Numbered from the stretch's first letter, positions 1 through 13,803 are shown. The stretch: DNA of 64,000 nucleotides from Metallyticus violacea (GCA_030762175.1 CM060833.1:165232001-165296000); one strand, 5' to 3'. Numbers and translations: made by a program. The notes: generated by a model not told the origin, from the sequence alone.

Positions 1-414
1 CTTGAGTTCTAGCCATCACCTAACTATTAGACAACTCTTCAGCCCTCTTACTGTCCCTTACTCCTTACTTCTTGTTACTTCCTTCACTACTGCCTCTTGA
101 ACACCCTAACATTTGAGTTTTTTATTCCTAAACCCCTCCTTACGCGAATTTGAATTCTATATTATTCTGAAATCAGAATTCAGGGCTACCTTATTGGATA
201 ACCCTAATATCTGTTCATAAGCACACTGGCTCTGATTTGTACGGTTTAGAACGGTGTTCATTGGTTACTCTTACTTCTTTCCCTGCACCCCTACAATTTT
301 TTCCGGCCCGTTCTTTTCCTAGAAAAAGCCTTGGTTATAAATTCCGACTTTCACCTTTCATGCTGGCCCTTTATTGCAATTGCTCTTTTCTCCCATAGTT
401 ACTCTTAGATAGAC
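1..414. other. Unassigned flank of the ATAG array
   Basis: Pyrimidine-rich, low-complexity sequence. I see no open frame, repeat family or RNA gene in it. Confidence 0.5.
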
Positions 415-2182
<1,768 letters not shown>

Positions 2183-2505
2183 CTGAATAAAGAAAAACAA
2201 CAATCTACAGCCTTCTGCTCAAGCCTGCTGATCTTGCCTTGGGCAAACCTTGTGGTTTTCTCAAAGAAATAGATGTACTTTGTTTAAAAAAGTTTGTAAG
2301 CCAGTCTTTTTAGCAATATGTTCTTTTTCACCCCGCGGGTAATCAATATTCCATTTCTCAGCATACTCAAATGCTATCGTTCTAATTTGCTCTGATGTAC
2401 AGCCAAAACCATGACCAGTTAAATATTTCAGTCTTTCAGCCAGATCTTTCTCCTCATTCACAGTAAAAACGGTGGGATGCCAAACTGGTCGATATGTAGC
2501 TTTCT
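2183..2505 (-). pseudogene. pogo/Tigger-type transposase N-terminal (CENP-B-like HTH) relic
   Basis: The minus-strand frame at 2261-2461, continuing upstream past its first Met, reads as the second DNA-binding helix-turn-helix block of pogo/Tigger-like transposases. It has a 'PTVFT.NEEKDLAERLKYL' start, then GFGCTSEQIR and TIAFEYAEKWNI, then an EKEHIAKKTGLQTFL end. These match the family pattern in which an acidic 'E..L' helix is followed by a 'G.t..dvr.lAy.lA' helix and an 'e...aG..W...F.kR' helix. The conserved W is changed (KKTGLQ), and the DDE catalytic domain is absent. It is a truncated transposon relic. No terminal repeats were found. Confidence 0.6.
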
Positions 2506-2966
2506 ATTTCAACGTGCTTCTTCTTTTTATGTCATTCACATGGTCTTTAAGTGGGGAAAAAAGCTCATCCTCTTAGGCCGAGGTCCCCTTAATGCACCCT
2601 TGAGACATTGAGTTCCATGTTTTCATATCTCCATTTTTTACTATTGCCTTTTCTTTTTATAAGTTCGTACCATCTGAAATACATAAATATACAGGTTTTT
2701 AAAATATAAACAAAACAAAAAGAATACAACAAATAAGAGAGTGAAATTGCATTGTTTTTTAATTACGAGCCCTTAAATTAAAATGGCAAAACACAGCCTT
2801 CCTTTCCCTCTAGCAGAGATGCACTAACCTCTCCTCTGACGCACATAATTTTCTATTGCAGTAGACAACCATTGTTTTACGCTCTATTCCTTTTTTATAT
2901 TTGCTAAAATGCATTGTGTTTGCTTACCTTTAGATGTTTTGCTTCTTGCTGATCCAAAACTGTAAC

Positions 2967-3125
2967 GTCCCGTGTCGTACATTTACGGCACGAAAAAGAA
3001 CCTCAAGCCTGAAAGAGAGGCCTCTGAGCAAAATTTGTCGGCCGTTTCACGCCCTGAGTTGAATGGGACGCTGATGACCTGAGCCGTTAAAGAGCGTCCA
3101 TAAATAAACCAAAAAAAAAAAAAAA
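2967..3125 (+). mobile_element. SINE-1, 5'-truncated copy with poly(A)
   Basis: This is the 3' body of the tRNA-derived family called SINE-1 here; 28502-28790 is the best full copy. The tRNA head is missing and the copy starts at GTCCCGTGTCG. The tail ends GCGTCCATAAATAAA and runs into about 16 A. 5' truncation plus an A-tail is typical of retroposition. Confidence 0.85.
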
Positions 3126-4848
3126 CAAACAAAACTGTAACCGTAACAACTAAAATGTTGTATCATTACATTCACACTAACTCTAGCAGTATGCTTAACA
3201 CAAGACAATACATGCGCAATAACTGATTTTTGGTAATTTTGAGGGAAATACTCCCTTGAGCGTAAAAGCCCCGTTCTACCCTATTCGATGATAGTCACCA
3301 CTATGGCTTCCTCAGTCCCCAGATTTACCACCCTGCGATTAAAGGAATAAATCTACAAAACAGACACATATTAGACGAACTGAAAAATACCATTCACGAA
3401 GAAGTTTATTGCATTTCTCAGAGGAAACTGCAGAGGGTAGTGGTTAATTTCATAAGCCGATGCCAGAATAGTATGGAAGATGCAAGGCAGTTCCAGCCAG
3501 CTGGTTGGTTCAAGCTTTGACTGTGGAAATTGTATTTTCCTATTACGACATTAAAAAGACCATAATGTATTTTATAGGTTTTAAAAAAGATATGTCCAAT
3601 CTCTCTCTCTCTGTTTTCTCTGATGCGAACTGCATTTATGAATAATTCATAAAAGTAAAATATTTGTCTCTTTAGGCGTTCATTTATTTGACTTTATTTT
3701 TTCAGTCGGAGGACAGGAAATAGTAATAAAACTTGATAACGCACAGCTCAGCTAGAATCTAAAAAGCAAAAAAACTGTAGTTTATTTCATAAAAGGCAAT
3801 GGGCCTCTTTATATAAGTTAAAGTAAATGATGAACCCAGGATACTAAGAGAGTATCGCTATGCCTTCTTAGTTTAGCACCCTACAGTACACACTCTACAA
3901 AATAAGCTTAATTTATAAAGATTAATCTGTGAACGTCAATAATTAAATATAATTCGTCCATAAGCTACATTGATCTCTCTGAACATTACAGTTAATTTAT
4001 CTTACCAGAGTACTGTAAAGGGTTTAGAGAATATTGGAAACAGCAATTGATTTTCCAACGGTGAAAAGTACTTCAAGCTCGAAAGGGATCAAGGGAAGTG
4101 GGGATTTGGGGATCGTCGCTCTTCAGCTGTCACTTGAGGATAAAGGAGATGGGAGTTTCTTTTTTTTTTATTATTATTTTTATTGCCGGCCTCTTTTTAT
4201 GGAAAGGTTCTTTGGAATTAACGAGATATCAGAGAAACTTCTTTCATTCGTAGTTTGTGCCCAAAGCCCACTACACCGGTAATTTTGCCTTTCTGTTAGG
4301 TTATACACTGACAGAGGATAATCCTTAAGCACCCCCCCCCCCCAATGTCTAGTTTGAAATCCCTAGACGATGCAGTCACTTACAGAGAAACTTCTAAATG
4401 TTTGCAATAACTTCAGCAATTGTTACAACCAAACGGGTTCCAGAAATTTGTTTTGGTAATGCAAAAACTAATTATTTATTTATAATTAATTTAAATTATT
4501 AAAATAAAATTGCTCTCCTGAGAGTTTTTATTTAAATATAAATAATAGTTTCAAAAAGGGTATGTCTAGTCAGTTCTTAAAGGAATTAAATTTTTAATAT
4601 ATATATTTATTTTCATAACTTACTTTTTAATGTACATTTCCATACTTAATAATTGTTTGATAATGTAAAATTGATACTTTGAAACAGAAATAAAAATAAA
4701 CTTAATTGTATTTTATGAGGACTTTCAAAGAGCTATATAAAATATTTGTTCCCTTTCGGAATTTTTTCTTTATTTCAATTTAAAATGTACTGAATTGTTC
4801 TTGAAATCTTTGGCTATACATTGTTATTTTTCTGTAAATCTATAGCTT
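3126..4848. other. Unassigned AT-rich stretch
   Basis: No recognisable gene. It contains a short CT run near 3601, a poly-T/TA patch near 4158 and a C10-12 run near 4331. Confidence 0.5.
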
Positions 4849-5075
4849 TACGTCACGTAGATGTTACAGCCTGTATGACGTCACCATACCACTCTAAAAG
4901 TCTGTCTCTCACATCGTCAAATCCCCCCGGAGATTGAATGTTTTAGAGGAATAGAGAGACGGGCATAAGAAGGTGCAAGATCCGGTTGTCTGGCGGGTAA
5001 AGAAGAAAAGAAGTTCATGGAAATTTTGTGATCTCGTCTCGTCGCGTAGACTCTGCGTCGTGAGTGAGTCGGAAC
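4849..5075 (+). promoter_or_regulatory. Possible promoter / 5' exon with two CRE-like sites
   Basis: TACGTCA at 4849-4855 and a full CRE palindrome TGACGTCA at 4876-4883 lie 21 bp apart in otherwise AT-rich DNA. A more CpG-rich tract follows at about 4920-5075 and contains GTGAGT at 5060-5065, which would fit a splice donor. CRE/ATF sites close to a CpG-rich tract with a donor are typical of a first non-coding exon. No TATA box or start site is certain, and no linked gene is identified. Read as a candidate only. Confidence 0.2.
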
Positions 5076-5476
5076 TGTTTTTGTAACTTCTGAAGAGTTT
5101 TCCTTATATTCCGTTGTTAATTATTTCATCAGGAAGCCAAACATCAAATTTGCCTTAATCTGTTTTTTTGAGAAAGTTTGTAGTTGCAACCCATGAAATT
5201 GTCTTTTGGTTCGAAGTGATAAAAATATGTTTCATTGCTGTTTTATAAAGCTGACAAGAGATTGTATTGTTCAGGTTCTTAACCAGCAAGGAACTCTGAT
5301 GAGATGGTTCTCTGTACGTTACGATCGGCAGTCACCTTTCGAGAGAGGCGTTTAGCACAAGTGTTTTAATACTGTATTCAGAAAACAACACTTTGCAACA
5401 GAGGCGTTTGTTGCTAAGGAGCAATTAACCTCCAAGCATTTCAACACCATTTTAGATGTTTGCACCTTTTTTAATA

Positions 5477-5750
5477 GTGTTTAACTTCCGTTTTTACTAC
5501 TGAGGTATCACAGACAGTGAACACTGATGATACATGAGATGAAATGATATATTGGGAAAGATTATTTTTTTTATTGGAAGGAAACGTTCCAGGCCTAAGT
5601 TTAGGGTACCTCCCTGGGATTTGCCAGTTATGAGGACTGAGGAAAACCTGGAAAAACCCCAGTCAGGGAGGACGGTCTTGGCGAAATTCGAACCCCAGAC
5701 CTCCCGCTCACGAGTCCGCGCCTTAACGACCTCGGTCACTCGTGGCGGCA
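5477..5750 (-). mobile_element. SINE-2, near full length
   Basis: This is the tRNA-Ser/Leu-like family called SINE-2 here. On the minus strand it runs from a head with an A-box-like GGCCGAGGTCGTTAAGGCG, through a B-box-like GGGTTCGAAT, to a unique body and a 3' end reading GTAGTAAAAACGG..GTTAAACAC. Overlapping open frames on both strands, 87 and 96 codons, come from the SINE and are not genes. Confidence 0.85.
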
Positions 5751-5832
5751 TCATTAACACTAAAGAGCGCTTCTGGTATAGAGGCTACCTTGAAGCAACA
5801 AATTTGCCTATTGCAGAACATCTTTTTTTGAG

Positions 5833-5882
5833 TAGTGCTTAACGCGCATTTTTACTACTGAGGCACCACAGGCGGACAGAAT
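5833..5882 (-). mobile_element. SINE-2 3'-end fragment
   Basis: About 50 bp match the SINE-2 3' terminus (TTTTTACTACTGAGGCACCACAGGCGG region), 85 bp beyond the longer SINE-2 copy and in the same orientation. The intervening 5761-5832 is not SINE. It may be a second truncated insertion or a broken duplicate. Confidence 0.7.
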
Positions 5883-6529
5883 ATTTTGAAGAATATGAAG
5901 GCATTCCAACATACTTAATCTTAACTATATCCACTCTTGGATAAATACAAACTGAAAACAAATAGAATTTCTACATACAGGTGATATTTTAGGGATGCAA
6001 TCTTCAAGGAAGAAACTAGTATGTTCTTGAAAGAGCTCTAACTGCGTCATTGGCAAATTGAAGAGCATAAGCATGCTTTTGTACTCGCAAGAAAATAAAA
6101 ACCTCTCTATGGTACCCTTCAATCAGATTGCCATCAACTTTGAAAGAGAGAAGGACGGAGTTTACACACAAACGTCTAAGTTGTTATGTATTATGACTAA
6201 TGAAAATTTAAGTTGTACTAGAAATTGTTTGTATGTGTGATCCTTCAACTGGCAACTCAGGAACAGTCTGTTTTGCAGTAAATACATCGACATGACTATT
6301 AAAACCTTTGAATGAAGGTAGTAATACGGGCTACATATGCTTTGATTCTGAGTGGAAAAAATTAGGGAGAGAGTTTAAAATTGTCGAACTTTATGGATAA
6401 TATAAGGGCGGAATGACAAGTCTGGAAAATGAAAAGCTAAGCAGCATGATGGTTGGGAAGCGTAATTCTAATAGAGTTTTTTTACTTTTCAAACAGATGC
6501 GAGGCGCTGTACTTTGTTAGCAACTATCC
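5883..6529. other. Unassigned stretch
   Basis: No recognisable gene. The short open frames on both strands at 5925-6240 have no family features. The last part may be degraded LINE upstream of the next entry. Confidence 0.4.
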
Positions 6530-7100
6530 ATGATAAAATGGAAAAAGGAATACAAAGTAGGATCTCATTAAACTGGAGAGCATTTTGGACGCTTAAGTTT
6601 AAAATGTTAGACCAAACACTAAGAAAATTAGATTCCAGACGCTCGGAACCTATGTATATCCTGTATATGGGTGCCAGACATGGTCACTAACAGAAAAACA
6701 AAAGAACAAAATTCAAATATGTCAAAGAAAAATGCAACGCAAGATCCTGGGAATAACTTTGAAGGCAAAATATCTATAATATTAATAAATAAGTTATCTC
6801 AGACAACAAACATCGCACACAAATAGCTACCAGAAGCAAATGGCAATGGGGTGGTCATGTCGCAAGAATGCAGGACGATAGATGGACCTACAAGATCTTC
6901 ATATGGGACACCCGGATAGGAAAAAGGACAGAAGGCAAACCCAGAAGAAGATGGACAGACCTCTTCAAGGAACATGCAAGTCCAGATTGGTCAAGAGTAG
7001 CAAGAAAAAAATGGAAATCTCTCGAGAAGCATCTGGTGCAGTGAGAAATGGAGTAACCAAAGAACGAATCAGTCAGTGTCTTAAACAGCATACGAACAAC
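6530..7100 (+). pseudogene. RTE-type non-LTR retrotransposon, reverse transcriptase C-terminal fragment
   Basis: The sense frame, with interruptions, reads KMEKGIQSRISLNWRAFW, then a 'YGCQTWSLTEKQKNK' equivalent, then IATRSKWQWGGHVARM, then GKRTEGKPRRRWTDLFKE and a final DWSRVARKKWKSLEKH. The 'Y..QTW', 'KWQW.GHVARM' and 'G.P..RW.D' motifs mark the C-terminal region of RTE-clade reverse transcriptases. Stops and a frame change near 6650-6800 show it is dead. The 73-codon frame beginning at 6882 is out of register and is a shadow. Confidence 0.8.
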
Positions 7101-7261
7101 TAGCGTGGAATAGCTCACCACGTTAGGAAAAAGCGAGCTTTACGTACTTGCTAGGAGACCTTCGCTCTTAAGGGACACAATAGCCAAGCTTTATCTTTCA
7201 TCTTAAGTATTCGATGTAACATGTTTAGTAGAAACGCATAAAGACAAGTTTCATGCAGTGA

Positions 7262-8270
7262 TAAAACATTTTATTTAATAAAAGTGGACTGTGGCCGAGA
7301 TAAACTGTGTTGAAGGAAGTTCACGAGGACACTGCACCAGCATTCAAGATAATTTATTACTGGGTAAATGAATTTAAACGTGGCCGTACGAGCACTGCAA
7401 ATGCTGCACGTTTCGGACGCCCGATTGAGGTTTCTTTTGAAGAAATTATCGATAAAATTCATAGTATCGTGACAGAATAGCGTCGCATTAAGATTTACGA
7501 GATTGCCTAGATGGTAGGCCTCTCATATGAACAGGTACATAATATCCTGCATGAAGTTCTGCATATGAAGAATTTGAGTGCCGCATTTGTTAACTCATAA
7601 AAAAAACACTCCAGGAAAGGAGTTTGGAAATCGTGTTTGGAAAAGTTGCAGCATAATCCGAAAGACTTCTAGCATCGTTTTGTGACTGCGAATGAAATTT
7701 TGATCCACCACTACACCCGGGTGACAAAACGGCGATTAAAACAGTGGAATGGCGAAGACAAAAGTGCATAAAATCCGTAAACTTTTTTGCGACTATCAGG
7801 GTATAATCATGATCGACTATTTGGAAAATGGTAAAGCAGGACTGACTTTTATTACACAACGTTACCGAACCTTTGCACTTGAGTTGAATCAGAAACGACT
7901 AAAATGGCTCGCAAAAATGTGCTCCCCTCATCAGACAATGCGTTTGCTCATATGTCGGCCTTTGCGATGACAAAAGTGCACGAGCTGGGCTTCGGAATAG
8001 TTCCCCACTCACCCTATCCCCCATATTTAGCCCCATGTGGCTTTTTTCCTCTTTCCTAGCATCAAAAATTGGCTGGAGAGGAAGACATTTTTGTTATCTG
8101 GTTATGCGCAGTTCGAATAAAACATTTTTTTTCCTGGAGAATAATAAAACTGGAATATCGCTGAACCAAATATATTGAGATCAAAGGAAATTATATTGAA
8201 AAATAACTTTTTATTCTTGTTAAAAAATGTTATTTATTTAGTTTTTACCCAAACTTATCAATCCGCCCTC
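7262..8270 (+). mobile_element. Dead Mos1-like mariner (M5)
   Basis: A full-length but heavily mutated mariner transposase can be followed across frames. The N-terminal HTH region includes 'YYWVNEFKRGRTSTANA', then 'GRPIEV.FEEIIDKIH' and the linker 'ILHEVLHMK'. The catalytic region follows as 'RFVT.NE' and 'IHHYT', then CQGIIMIDYLENGK, and 'HELGF..VPHSPYPPYLAPCGFF'. The last catalytic Asp (normally in 'PSDFF') is replaced by Gly, and frameshifts and stops are frequent, so it cannot make active transposase. It belongs to a subfamily different from M1-M4 in this window. Confidence 0.85.
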
Positions 8271-9184
8271 CTAAAGGTGTACGTATTATAAATAAACAAG
8301 ACATAAATAAGTTAAATTTTTTACAAATATTCTCATATAGCAAACCTGTATTCCAATAATTAATGTTTCGGTTTTTGAAATATACTCTGGCACACTAAAA
8401 CTGGTCATTTATTCATTGAAACTGTCGCTTGTCTTTTGTTTTACTCTCCAGTCAAACGTTTTGAAATGGAAATATGAGGCATGCATGATTAGTGCAGACA
8501 TCAGAGAGAATAAGCTATGACGAGGATTACCGCTAGGGCATTTGTAACTGACGCCGTCGTACGTAATAATGAGTACAATGGCAACGTAACTTTTCGTCTG
8601 GCATCTGTCGTATCGAATTTGTAATTTATCGACAGTTGTACGAGCGATATGGGCTGGTTTCCGCTTAGAAAGCGCGGGAAATCAATCGGGATCTGTCCAG
8701 CTGGTAGGCCATTAACCGAAAGATAAACCTTTCTGGATGAAACACTGGACATTAATTATATATATGTTTGCTTTGTCTCATACCCATTGAAAACTCGCCT
8801 GTTGCAGCAACCACACGTAACAAACAAACCTTGTAGCTTATTCCCTTTGCTTCTGCAACTGAAGGTTTGATTGGAATGAAAATAATCGGTCCGAAGTAAA
8901 GCAGGTAGCCATTGTTAAAGTGAACTTAAAAAAATATATGAATAACTGAAGTATATAATCAAAAATAAAATATTGTTTTGAAAGCATCGTGTTTTACTTT
9001 TCCTTATTATTTGTGTGAATGAGGTGCAAATGACTGAAGATAAAGGGAATGGCTTAAAAAACATTTTTATAGCAATATAAAGAAAATGACTTATAAAATG
9101 CCTGTTAGGTCCAATAAAATTCCTTTGCTTATACCCATTTTCAACCGGAGTGATGAAATAGTTTATGAGACTTGGAAGTTTTAA
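8271..9184. other. Unassigned stretch
   Basis: AT-rich with short random frames. Nothing recognisable. Confidence 0.5.
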
Positions 9185-9770
9185 AGAAAAGCTTAGCAAA
9201 TGACAGGTTTCTAAACCTCACGACAGAAAATGACCTATTTGCTATAACAGAAACTTGGTTGAGGATTTTTAGGTAACGGTAGCAGAAGACAGAGAGGGAG
9301 ATATCCAGGTATAAGTTTTATATATATATATATATATATATGTATATTTAAGAAAAACTTTCAAAGATACATGTAGGTAGTAGAGATGAATCTAAATAAC
9401 GTACTTTGTTTACATCGTAATTTTCAAACGTTCATGCTGAATTTTGTGTTCTGATGTTAAATCATACGCCAGTCTCATTCTAACACAATAATCCTGAGTT
9501 TTCAAGTTTTCACAGACCTACCTGAAGCGTTAATACGTTTAAATGAAAGGTTTCCACAAGCAGAGCTAATACTCATGGGTGATTTTAATGCAAGAATATG
9601 AAGAGAAAATAGAGATATAGAAAACTGGAGCAGGGCAACCATATGATCTCACTTTTTTAAAGTCTAGCAGAGTAGCGAAAGGGGACTTTTAATAGGTCAT
9701 AACACAGTATTGTGTGTATAGAATGAGAGGAGGGTAAAGTGATTGTGGAAAAAGGGTATGGCGAAAGAGT
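9185..9770 (+). pseudogene. Non-LTR retrotransposon endonuclease-domain (EEP) fragment
   Basis: Two hallmark blocks of the apurinic-like endonuclease of LINEs are present in order. The first is LTTENDLFAITETWL at about 9220-9264, the catalytic 'TETWL' block. The second is RFPQAELILMGDFNARI at about 9550-9600, the 'GDFN' block. A TA dinucleotide run (9318-9341) and stop codons disrupt the part between them. No reverse transcriptase follows. It is a short, dead fragment. Confidence 0.75.
9318..9341. repeat. (TA)n
   Basis: A simple alternating TA tract of about 24 bp inside the LINE endonuclease fragment. Confidence 0.95.
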
Positions 9771-10422
9771 GAAGATGTAAAGTAAGATAAAGAAGAAGTA
9801 AAATAAAATATAATAAAAATTGTTATAACAACATTGTAATTATAATTAATACTATTTGTACTATTGTTAACGTGTCAAAGTAATGAATTGACAGGGTGAA
9901 GTTGCATTGATAGATGTCAACAAAATTCGCAAACAAAGGATATAATTAGTGTTGAAAAAATTGGCTCATATAAATATGAAATTTACACGAATATATTTAT
10001 AAAGATGATATAATATGAAAATAAAGAAACACATATAAGATTAATAGATATATAATATATAGTTTTATACAAATATAGACAGGAACAGATAGTAAAGTAA
10101 AAGTATGTAAGAAATGAACTGGTCACCAGTACAGTTTCTACCGGATACCGGTGAATAATAGTTTAATGATTTAGAGTTAAAGATTAAGTGAAAGTAGTGG
10201 CTGGTTTCCGGCAATTAGAAAGTAGTTGAAGGGAATGTAATTTGCTATTTATCAAATTTGTTATTTTTATTGTTTTAGTAAATCTCCAATTTTAACCTAG
10301 GTATAAATATTATCTGGAAAATAATAATGTAAGAATGTAATTTGTAATTTAGAAATAAAGTTTAAGATTTTTTTATACACGTCCCGGTGTAGGAAACAAG
10401 GCACCGGGATGGAGTATTTCAG
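9771..10422. other. Unassigned AT-rich stretch
   Basis: Very AT-rich; no gene, RNA or repeat family recognised. Confidence 0.5.
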
Positions 10423-10445
10423 TTCTTCTTCTTCTTCTTTTTCTT

Positions 10446-10476
<31 letters not shown>

Positions 10477-10498
10477 TTATTATTATTATTATTATTAT
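10423..10498. repeat. (TTC)n followed by (TTA)n
   Basis: A compound trinucleotide array: TTC with one interruption to about 10474, then TTA to 10498. The open frame over it is a shadow (poly-Ser/poly-Tyr). Confidence 0.97.
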
Positions 10499-10670
10499 GT
10501 CATACTAATGAACATATTTGAAACAAATTTTTTCGGATTTAGCTTGGTGTGCAAGAAGTATGAAGAACACGATTCCTTAGTGCTATTATTTATTATTTCT
10601 TTCATCATTCCGCTTTTTCATTTTCCCTCTATTCTGATAGTAGCGTGTCCCTTTTGACTCTATTGTTAAT

Positions 10671-10702
<32 letters not shown>
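10671..10702. repeat. (ATC)n
   Basis: About 10 perfect trinucleotide units, just 5' of mariner M1. Confidence 0.97.
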
Positions 10703-10726
10703 TTTTGTGTTACGAGCAGCACAATA

Positions 10727-12263
10727 CGCGGGTAGGTCCACAAGTTTCCAGCCTAACCATTTTCTAGGTATGATAAAGACAAAACTATATTTCACTTTTC
10801 AGTGTAGTTACCCTTTATTGCAATACACTTCTCACATCTTTGAATTAACATTTCAACCTCCCCTCCCAAATTGTCAAAATGGGCACAAACAGCGTCCATC
10901 GCTTCTTCGTCACACCGCCAGGAAGTCGTTAAGACCGAGGTCGCTAATGCCCCCACTCGTGAGCGGGAGGTCGTATTAGAATATCGCCAGGACCATCCAC
11001 CCTTCCTGAGGGTTTTTCAGGTTTTCCTCAGTCCTCATAAATGGCAAATGCCGGGGAGGTACCCTAATTTAGCCCTGGAACGATTCCTTCCTTGAAAATA
11101 AATCCTTTCCCAATATATCATTTCATATCATGTATCATCAGTGTCGGCTGTAGTGCCTCAGTAGTAAAAACGGGCGTTAAACACAATTCACTCATTCATA
11201 TTTCGTCACACTTATATTTCCTTTCTCGAAGGTTCTTCTTGAGTTTTGAGAAAAGGAAATGGTCACTGGGAGCTAGATCTGAGCTGTAGGATGGATGGTC
11301 GATCTCCTTGAAGCCACATTTCTTCACAGTTTCCTTTGCAACAAGAACTGTGTGCACAGGACGCGTTGTCGTGAAGAAGGCGTACACCACCACTCAGCTT
11401 TCCTCTTTTTGATGGAAGCACGTAGTCTGTGCAGTAGGCCAGCACAGTACTCCCCATTTACTGTGGTGCTACCATCCTTGAAGTCAATGAAGAGTATTCC
11501 TTCACAGTTCCAAAAGATTGTGGCTATGCTCTTCTTGGTTGATTGAGTGACCTTGGTCTTTACAGGCGGTGCTTCGCCAGGTTTACGCCAATCCATTGAT
11601 TCTCTTTTGGACAAGAGGTTATAGAGAGAATCATAGTTTCATCTGTTGTAACAATCTTTTGCAGAACTTCTCTCTTTTTTTGCCACGGCAGAGCTCCAAA
11701 AATGCAGAACAACATACGACTCGTTGCTGCTTTTGAACTGAGGAAAGAAATCTAGACATCCATCTTGCACTAACCTTATTCATGTTTAAATGTTTATGAA
11801 CAACTCGAAGGATGTTGAAAGACTCAATCTTGGTGCTATTTCTGTAACTTTGAGTCGCCGGTCTTCCATAATTTCTCCTTCCACAAGAGCGATGTTTTCA
11901 GCAGTGAGCACCTCCAAGGGCCAACTTGCACGCTCTTCGTCTTCAATGCTTTTTCGACCCATTCGGAAAAGTATGGCCCATTCCTTTACGGTAGAATATG
12001 AGGGCGGTGCTTCCCAGTCGCTGTTTAATTTCATTTGGAGCAAGTGCTTCTTTTGTGAAGAACTTAATAACAGCTCGGAACTCCATTTTGAGCATGTCAC
12101 ACATGGCCTTCTTTATGTAACTATATCTGAACAACTGAACACAGCAGAGCAGAAGTTACAGCTCAATTATTTACTTAACAGATAAGTTATGACACCAGAT
12201 ATGAACTTTGTGAGACGATAATCCTTATTGGCGAGGCCGAAAAGTTATGGACCAGCCCTTGTA
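10727..12263 (-). mobile_element. Mariner M1 (DD34D type), interrupted by SINE-2
   Basis: A near-complete mariner on the minus strand. The terminal repeats match: GGTAGGTCCACAAGTTTCC at the left, and the complement of GAAAAGTTATGGACCAGCCC at the right. TA dinucleotides flank it at 10725-10726 and 12263-12264. Translated pieces include the N-terminal HTH (FRMGRKSIEDEERASWPLEV), the linker 'EIMEDRRLKVTEIAPRL', IATIFWNCEGILFIDFKDGS, the second catalytic Asp in LLHDNAS, and the third in SSDLAPSDHFLF. Reading frame is broken several times, so it is inactive. A SINE-2 sits in the C-terminal coding part (10916-11201). M2, M3 and M4 belong to the same family. Confidence 0.92.
10916..11201 (+). mobile_element. 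SINE-2 inserted inside mariner M1
   Basis: A SINE-2 copy flanked by a perfect 10-bp target duplication TTCGTCACAC (10906-10915 and 11202-11211). That motif occurs once at the same place in the uninterrupted mariner copies. The tRNA-like head is scrambled relative to other copies, while the body and 3' end are normal. The insertion is therefore younger than M1. Confidence 0.92.
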
Positions 12264-13380
12264 TCATTTCTAAAGGACTTTGACCTCTATAGTCGTCTGA
12301 TCTTACCCCATCAAATTTCATAACAGCTATGCCGGACGTATAAACTGCCACTGAATCACGTCCATTAGTTGAAGGTTATATGTGAAAATAAGTGAAAATC
12401 CTCGTGGATGTTTTGTTAATAAAGAGCACGGAAATGATGCTCAATTTAAGCAGCTAAAAGGCTGCGAAAAGGGAAGTACCTCGTTGTTGCACAGGCAGTT
12501 ATTAAAAACCGCCTTTGGGTAGTGTTTTAATTGGCACCTGCTCCCTCTATTGTGTTTGCACTTCAGTGAACCGAGTTCATGCCTCATTGAGCGACTACGG
12601 AGTGCAGGGTTCATAATGAGGAAGCCATCGATTCACACCAGTTTCCAATAATGGCGTCGTGTTAAATACAGAGAGCGGGTATGTAGAATAACGTGTATCA
12701 ATGTGTGCTTCCTGTCTATTTTTAACGTGAGATTGAACAGGTTGTTCTGTTCTCAAAATCTGGGCAGAAAGGGAGAGCGGAAAGTCGATAAACTCTTGTG
12801 GGTTCCATAAAAGGAAATTTGATGAAAAACCGTCATGAAAAATAAACCACAGACTATAATTGAAAGTAAAGACTAACGTAAACGTAAACATAAAATGGTT
12901 TATTTATTTGAAAACGTCTAGTTCTTATCGTTTTAGCTTACATTGTTCTACACGACCAATATATTTACTTTTCAGCTTCTATTTTCCCATTGTCTGCTTT
13001 AAGTCAGTGGCGGCTCGTAGCCTAAACCATAGGCGAAGCTCTGTTCGTACAAAATATGTCACGCAACTTATATTCCGATTTCTCTCGGGGTGTAAGAACA
13101 ACAAAACAGTTTCAGCAAGTTACAACTACCACTCAACCACCCGTATTCACTATATCATAAACTTTTAAAATGTGTGTTGTTATATACCACACCTTCCCAT
13201 GCAACTTTCTGCACTGACACATTAAGAATTGGCTTTTGATCTTTCTGTTCTAACATATCCCTTTTATCACCCTCAATCCGTCTTGGAAATAGTGTTTGTA
13301 GCACACTACACACTAGTCGGTCCTGGTGGTGTAGTGTTTACCATACTTGCCTCCTAGTGTCCGTAATCATTTCGCATCTT
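12264..13380. other. Unassigned stretch
   Basis: No gene recognised. Open frames of about 100 codons on both strands at 12595-13168 show no domain features. Confidence 0.45.
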
Positions 13381-13803
13381 TTAAATGTGTATATAGATTG
13401 CTATGCCTAAGCCAATAAAGTCACATCCACAATATCCGAGGATTCTGAAGGGAGGAATTGTATACAGACTCTGGTCAAAGTTAACTCCGAAGTATAAGGC
13501 CAGAACTTTTGGGACGCTGAAGAAGCGGGTCCTCCTCCTTCCAGCCCTACACAATCCAAATACCCGGGAAAGATCATAAACCTCGGTGGAATGCCTCGTC
13601 ACGCACCGTACAACCCGAATCTGGTTTCCATCTTTTGCTTCTCTAAAATATGGAATCGGAAGAAGAGATTTTAAGATGTCAACCGCAATATCAAATGGTT
13701 CAGTGACAGACCTGCAGGTACCGCAACTACATGAAGGCCAATGCAGTGCATACAAAATTGAAATAAAATAAACCCGAAAACATTGCAACACGAACGCCCC
13801 TCT
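13381..13803. other. Unassigned, somewhat GC-richer segment
   Basis: The minus strand carries one long frame at 13381-13971 (196 codons). Its middle is poly-Ile from the AAT array, and it continues into repeat copy A. About 130 residues nearest its 3' end are not low-complexity (Cys- and Arg-rich), but I recognise no domain. Most likely repeat-derived or chance. Confidence 0.3.
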
